Below, piece after piece: positions 5,932 through 7,047 of a DNA stretch of 7,047 nucleotides (within the stretch, counting starts at the first letter, position 1; the number at the start of each line of letters is the position of its first letter). The notes beneath the pieces were generated by a model. The model ran no database searches. It had not been told where the DNA came from and saw only the letters and a list, made by a program, of their open reading frames with translations. Source of the stretch: Candidatus Parcubacteria bacterium (lineage in GTDB: Bacteria > Patescibacteriota > Patescibacteriia > CAIXNZ01); contig JAPLYF010000024.1 in NCBI GenBank assembly GCA_026395675.1, positions 1 through 7,047 of the forward strand, written 5' to 3'. Made by a program: the position numbers and the translations under genes.

Positions 5932-5959
5932 ATTTTACCATAAAATTTACTGCTATCAA
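5932..5959 (-). promoter_or_regulatory. Predicted sigma70-type promoter of RAYT2
   Basis: On the minus strand TTGATA (5959-5954), a 16-base spacer, and TAAAAT (5937-5932) give a good -35/-10 pair. Initiation near 5925 would produce a leader of about 130 bases containing the external palindrome. The -35 box abuts the T-tract of the preceding terminator, so the unit looks transcriptionally insulated from the coiled-coil gene. Confidence 0.55.
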
Positions 5960-5982
5960 AAAAAAGCCCCTGGTGCGGGGGC
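5958..5982 (-). terminator. Intrinsic terminator of the coiled-coil gene
   Basis: On the minus strand GCCCC (5982-5978), loop CGCACCA, and GGGGC (5970-5966) form a GC-only stem followed by eight T residues (5965-5958). It lies 44 bases after the stop codon of the 6027-6290 gene. Confidence 0.85.
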
Positions 5983-6026
5983 GTTTTGTATCAAAATTTA
6001 ACGTCTCAACTCAATAATATATAATT

Positions 6027-6290
6027 CTAACCATGCGCGGCCCGCAGATTCCTGACCTGATTTTCCAGATCTCCCACTCTTTTCTTTAGGGCCTCAATAT
6101 CCTTATAAGCAACGACAATATCTTCACCTTCAACTTTGCTTAATTTGGCCAATTCCGCTTTAATCTCTGTTAATTCAATTTCAATGCTATCCAATCTCTG
6201 CTTAATTGGCTCTAATTTTTCATCCAGCTTTGCATCCAAAGCTGTATTGATTATACTCTCTATTTGTTTTAGATCTTGTTTTTCTAGCAT
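6027..6290 (-). CDS. Small coiled-coil protein of unknown function (87 aa)
   Basis: The protein is highly charged and almost entirely helical, with heptad spacing of I and L from about residue 8 to 51 (IESIIN, LDAKLDEKLEPIKQRL, IEIELTEIKAELAKL). A short break (GEDIVV) is followed by a second coiled-coil stretch (IEALKKRVGDLENQVRNL). It has no signal peptide, transmembrane segment or Cys. ATG at 6290 is chosen over the in-frame TTG at 6299, because the predicted transcription start near 6310 would leave the TTG only about ten bases of leader. It has its own promoter and terminator, so it is a single-gene unit. Similar short coiled-coil proteins are common in CPR genomes; no partner or function can be assigned. 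Confidence 0.75.
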   Translation of the reverse strand: MLEKQDLKQIESIINTALDAKLDEKLEPIKQRLDSIEIELTEIKAELAKLSKVEGEDIVVAYKDIEALKKRVGDLENQVRNLRAAHG

Positions 6291-6316
6291 ATTTTTCAAT
6301 TAAATTCAATATTTAC

Positions 6317-6345
6317 ATTATACAAAATTAATAAACATTTTTCAA
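6317..6345 (-). promoter_or_regulatory. Sigma70-type promoter of the coiled-coil gene
   Basis: On the minus strand TTGAAA (6345-6340), exactly 17 bases, and the consensus TATAAT (6322-6317) lie 26 bases before the ATG at 6290. This is the best promoter match in the window. Expected initiation is near 6310. Confidence 0.75.
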
Positions 6346-6366
6346 GCACATTCATATTTAGGGTCG

Positions 6367-6495
6367 CTATTCGTTTCCCCCCAAAACAAAACGGCTCTGC
6401 GAGCGCGGAGCCGTTTTTAGATCTGTATTTTGACTATCGAATTTGTTAAAAATTTTAATAATATCAGGACCGGACAATACTTTCAATTTAGGCAT
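6367..6495 (-). pseudogene. hicA: hicA remnant, truncated toxin (42-codon frame)
   Basis: ATG at 6495 overlaps the hicB stop codon by eight bases, the usual translational coupling of a hicBA operon. The first residues, MPKLKVLSGPDIIKIFNKF, match the N-terminal strand and helix of HicA mRNA interferase toxins. After about 20 codons the similarity ends. The RNA-binding core, including the catalytic histidine of the GSH motif, is missing. The frame then runs through the terminator hairpin at 6389-6416 and stops at TAG 6367. HicA proteins are usually about 60-85 residues, so this is a 5' fragment left after deletion or replacement of the 3' part. Confidence 0.75.
6389..6416 (-). terminator. Terminator at the end of the hicB-hicA remnant
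   Basis: AAACGGCTC (6389-6397) and GAGCCGTTT (6408-6416) form a 9-bp stem. Both directions have T-rich 3' sides: on the minus strand TTTTGTTTT, on the plus strand TTTTT. It can therefore work in both directions. It lies inside the residual hicA frame, showing that the frame is no longer an intact gene. Confidence 0.8.
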
Positions 6496-6712
6496 AAGTA
6501 GGAGTTATTTCCAAATTCAGTAAAAAAGACGGTTTTGGTTCCAAATCGTATTCTTCCAAATTTTCCTTTCCCAAATGCAAAGAAACCGCTTCATTTATAT
6601 TGGCAACCACTTCATCCAATGTCTTGCCCTGCGTAACAATAGGCAAGTCAGCGCATTCCGCCACATAATACTTTTCACCCTTATAAATATGGAATTGTAT
6701 ATTTTTTTTCAT
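6488..6712 (-). CDS. hicB: HicB-like antitoxin (74 aa)
   Basis: The pattern IQFHIYKGEKYYVAEC, ADLPIVTQGKTLDE, VVANINEAVSLHL is that of the short HicB family with the partial RNase H-like fold, which binds and blocks HicA. The length is normal for the short form that lacks a separate DNA-binding C-terminal domain. ATG at 6712 is followed by a run of A residues; no Shine-Dalgarno sequence is seen. It precedes and overlaps the start of a broken hicA, so it is now an orphan antitoxin at this locus. A 5-bp inverted repeat just upstream could be its operator. It may still neutralise HicA toxins encoded elsewhere, which is inference. Confidence 0.88.
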   Translation of the reverse strand: MKKNIQFHIYKGEKYYVAECADLPIVTQGKTLDEVVANINEAVSLHLGKENLEEYDLEPKPSFLLNLEITPTYA

Positions 6713-6717
6713 AAAAA

Positions 6718-6731
6718 TGAAACTAATTTCA
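6718..6731. promoter_or_regulatory. Small inverted repeat upstream of hicB, possible operator
   Basis: TGAAA (6718-6722), four bases, and TTTCA (6727-6731) form a symmetric site five bases before the hicB start codon. TA operons are often autoregulated at such sites. The arms are short and the region is AT-rich, so chance is possible. Confidence 0.25.
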
Positions 6732-6778
6732 TATTTTTAAAATTACTTTCAGCTTACTTCCTTTCCCCCCGCCGGACT

Positions 6779-7047
6779 TTATAATAAATTTTTTATTTGA
6801 TTTCTCAATTCAGGCAAGTCCTCTTTTATCGTCTGCCATAGAATATCAACATCAACGCCAAAATATTCATGGATCACTTTATTTCGCATGGCAATTATTT
6901 TGTCCCAGGGGATATCGCTATTTATGGTCATTATATCCTTGGGCAAATTATTAGCCGCCTCGCCGATAATTTCTAAATTTCTGATCACGGCGTCTATGGT
7001 TTTGCCGTCTTTTCTGAATTTAGCCAAAGATAAATTTTTAGTATATT
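6779..7047 (-). CDS. hepT: HepT-like (DUF86) protein, 5' end beyond window edge (partial)
   Basis: The reading frame is open to the right window edge. Its visible residues begin YTKNLSLAKF, matching the interior of full-length DUF86 proteins, so a TTG at 7027 is not the true start. Conserved features are AVIRNLEIIGEAANNLP, IPWDKIIAMRNK and VIHEYFGVD. The RNKVIHEY segment supplies the R-x4-H motif of the HEPN ribonuclease fold plus the nearby tyrosine that is modified by the MntA partner in known HepT/MntA systems. No MntA-like nucleotidyltransferase follows; if present it lies beyond the window. The stop codon is 66 bp before hicB, so the two TA genes are neighbours on the same strand. Confidence 0.88.
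   Translation of the reverse strand, partial: YTKNLSLAKFRKDGKTIDAVIRNLEIIGEAANNLPKDIMTINSDIPWDKIIAMRNKVIHEYFGVDVDILWQTIKEDLPELRNQIKNLL

Larger units (their letters stand above)
5201..5951 (-). mobile_element. RAYT unit 2 (RAYT gene plus leader palindrome)
   Basis: This is the counterpart of RAYT unit 1 at 2248-2999. It contains the predicted promoter, the external palindrome and the RAYT gene with the internal palindrome. Similarity between the units ends at the RAYT stop codon on one side and near 5951 on the other. The downstream genes are different in architecture, so the unit itself was copied, not the whole 3-kb block. The ends are approximate. Confidence 0.6.

Noticed and set aside
6291..6299. 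TTG start at 6299 for the coiled-coil protein
   Set aside because: The ATG nine bases downstream fits the predicted transcription start better and a TTG start is less likely.
1..7047. Alternative genetic code (UGA recoded), known in some CPR lineages
   Set aside because: The complete genes end in TAA or TAG and read through full domains without internal TGA codons, so the standard code explains everything seen.

Overview
The window looks like a piece of a small, AT-rich bacterial genome of the Candidate Phyla Radiation (Patescibacteria, probably a Parcubacteria-like lineage). This rests on the protein families seen: two exported proteins with an aromatic GDLIKAS / RYVFPN / TWY module that I know from this group, a DUF559 protein embedded in GC-rich palindromic repeats, and small toxin-antitoxin remnants. 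It is a family-based inference; no rRNA or other marker gene is present. All recognisable genes lie on the minus strand, use the standard code, and mostly lack a clear Shine-Dalgarno sequence.

Reading along the direction of transcription (right to left): positions 7047-6367 hold toxin-antitoxin genes. These are a HepT-like (DUF86) protein cut by the window edge, a HicB-like antitoxin, and a 5' remnant of hicA that overlaps hicB and collapses into a terminator hairpin. Next comes an 87-residue coiled-coil protein with a good sigma70-type promoter and its own terminator. From 5951 to 591 there are two RAYT/surface-gene pairs: RAYT2 (5794-5201) 12 bp ahead of a 702-residue exported surface protein (5188-3080), then a terminator, then RAYT1 (2841-2248) 19 bp ahead of a 545-residue exported surface protein (2228-591). 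The left 590 bases hold a DUF559 gene open at the window edge and four palindromic repeats.

The most interesting content is the RAYT system. The two RAYTs (Y1/HUH transposases of the REP-associated type) are about 94% identical in protein. Each is associated with two copies of a bipartite palindrome with REP/BIME grammar: two hairpins in inverted orientation, each with GGGTAG at its 5' foot on its own strand and (in six of the eight hairpins cleanly) a CCCT loop. One copy lies in the leader between the predicted promoter and the RAYT start. The other lies inside the RAYT coding sequence, where it is translated in frame as about 25 residues between the HIH motif and the predicted catalytic tyrosine. 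The external copy at RAYT2 carries a compensatory base-pair change, which supports real hairpin structure.

How the parts fit: the RAYT and its leader palindrome appear to have been duplicated as one unit of about 750 bp ending at the RAYT stop codon. Each copy sits directly upstream of a different surface protein gene, so the surface genes may depend on RAYT-unit transcription. Two other open reading frames (the N-terminus of the 702-residue protein and the C-terminal part of the DUF559 protein) also contain in-frame palindromes, so tolerance of palindromic elements inside genes may be a general trait of this genome.
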